Source: Undibacterium_A arcticum (GTDB lineage Bacteria > Pseudomonadota > Gammaproteobacteria > Burkholderiales > Burkholderiaceae_D). From it: a stretch of 64,000 nt of DNA. The stretch lies in assembly GCF_042660705.1 (NCBI RefSeq), contig NZ_JBHSUQ010000001.1; one strand, given 5' to 3'. Each line of letters opens with the position of its first letter. Position 1 is the stretch's first letter. The notes beneath the pieces are model-generated. The model was not told where the DNA came from. It searched no databases and saw nothing but the letters and a program-made list of their open reading frames with translations. Both the position numbers and the translations under genes were made by a program. Positions 63,361-64,000 of this stretch are shown here, in pieces.

Positions 63361-64000
63361 CTATTGTCCGCGCAGGAACAGTTTGTCGAGGTCGCCAATC
63401 GCCAGCTGGACCCAGGTCGGGCGGCCGTGATTGCATTGGTCGGCGCGCTCGGTGGTTTCCATCTGGCGCAGCAGCGCATTCATTTCCGGCACGCTCAGGA
63501 TGCGGTTGGCGCGCACGGCGGTGTGGCAGGCGAGGGTGCCGAGCAATTCGTTGCGGCGCTCGATCAGCACCCGCGAGCCGCCGTATTCGCGCACATCGCG
63601 CAGCACGTCGCGCGCCAGCGTTTGGGCGTCGGCATTCTTGAGCAGGGCCGGCACCGCGCGCACCGCCAGCGTGGTCGGCGATAGCGCGGCGATGTCGAAA
63701 CCGAGCGCCTGCAGCGTCGCCTGATGGTCGGTGGCGGTGCTGACTTCGATCGGATCGGCATAGAACGTGAGCGGGATCAGCATGCTTTGCACCTGCATCT
63801 GCTGGCCTGACGATTGCGCATCGAGCGCGTTTTTCAGCTGTTCATACAGGATGCGTTCGTGCGCGGCGTGCATGTCGACCAGCACCAGCCCGCGCGCGTT
63901 CTGCGCCAGCACGTAAATGCCATGCAGTTGGGCCAGCGCGAAGCCGAGCGGATGCTCGTCATCCGGCAGCGGCTCGGCGCCGCGCGCCGAGTTGGCAAAG
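63361..64000 (-). CDS. mutL: DNA mismatch repair protein MutL, C-terminal part (5' end outside window)
   Basis: About 213 C-terminal residues of MutL are visible and the frame is open to the window edge. LGFALAQLHGIYVLAQNARG, LVLVDMHAAHERILYEQLKN is the start of the C-terminal dimerisation domain. ACHTAVRANRILSVPEMNAL and QCNHGRPTWVQL, ending LDKLFLRGQ, are typical. MutL links MutS mismatch recognition to downstream nicking and unwinding. The stop codon is followed without gap by miaA. Confidence 0.96.
   Translation of the reverse strand, partial: FANSARGAEPLPDDEHPLGFALAQLHGIYVLAQNARGLVLVDMHAAHERILYEQLKNALDAQSSGQQMQVQSMLIPLTFYADPIEVSTATDHQATLQALGFDIAALSPTTLAVRAVPALLKNADAQTLARDVLRDVREYGGSRVLIERRNELLGTLACHTAVRANRILSVPEMNALLRQMETTERADQCNHGRPTWVQLAIGDLDKLFLRGQ

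Overview
The window looks like a chromosomal stretch of a betaproteobacterium of the order Burkholderiales. The evidence is a Burkholderia-type trimeric porin, a livKHMGF-type uptake operon, an adjoining mutL-miaA pair, a tonB-exbB-exbD-exbD operon, and codon use typical of moderate to high GC betaproteobacteria. Oxalobacteraceae is my best guess, but only from general resemblance. Much of the window is accessory DNA in various stages of decay. Many genes carry one frameshift or nonsense codon, several at homopolymer runs, so either real erosion or sequencing error affects the reading of this region.

Layout. 1-6 kb: end of a type I restriction subunit (hsdR), then a large P-loop NTPase with a C-terminal PD-(D/E)XK nuclease domain, split by two frameshifts. 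7-16.5 kb: branched-chain amino acid type ABC transporter, porin, M20 amidohydrolase and LysR regulator, all lying between two 65-bp inverted repeats. 16.7-27.6 kb: small stand-alone genes (alpha/beta hydrolase, several cupins, NTF2-like, glutaminase, DUF1488) among gene fragments (MgtA, GNAT, amino acid ABC ATPase), a 158-bp inverted repeat pair, an integron attC-like site and a perfect 29-bp palindrome. 27.8-32 kb: a two-gene unit whose second gene is cut by a complete IS21-family element with a 6-bp target duplication. 32-41.5 kb: plasmid/ICE-like debris (ArdC/IrrE-type metallopeptidase, resolvase, HNH nuclease, EcsC-like protein, complete IS1595 element, SRAP/YedK protein, a decayed DNA-binding coiled-coil gene).

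41.5-51.4 kb: the most coherent and possibly novel system. It holds a TonB-dependent receptor, M81 (MlrC-like) peptidase, enolase-superfamily dipeptide epimerase, TetR regulator, S12 D-aminopeptidase-like hydrolase, MFS transporter and D-amino-acid deaminase. Related palindromes lie in front of the receptor gene and in the tetR/hydrolase gap. I read this as a regulated pathway for importing and degrading D-amino-acid-containing (perhaps cyclic) peptides. It resembles an mlrBCD set without mlrA. A truncated kynureninase start marks its right edge. The next operon, tonB-exbB-exbD-exbD (51.5-54.1 kb), could energise the receptor.

54.3-62.2 kb: a P4-like satellite or integrative element (DUF3987 helicase/primase-like protein, CHC2 zinc-finger protein, Ash/HTH protein, AlpA, DUF6387, tyrosine integrase and a stand-alone integrase arm-domain protein) abutting tRNA-Met(CAT). 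62.4-64 kb: core genes miaA and the 3' part of mutL.
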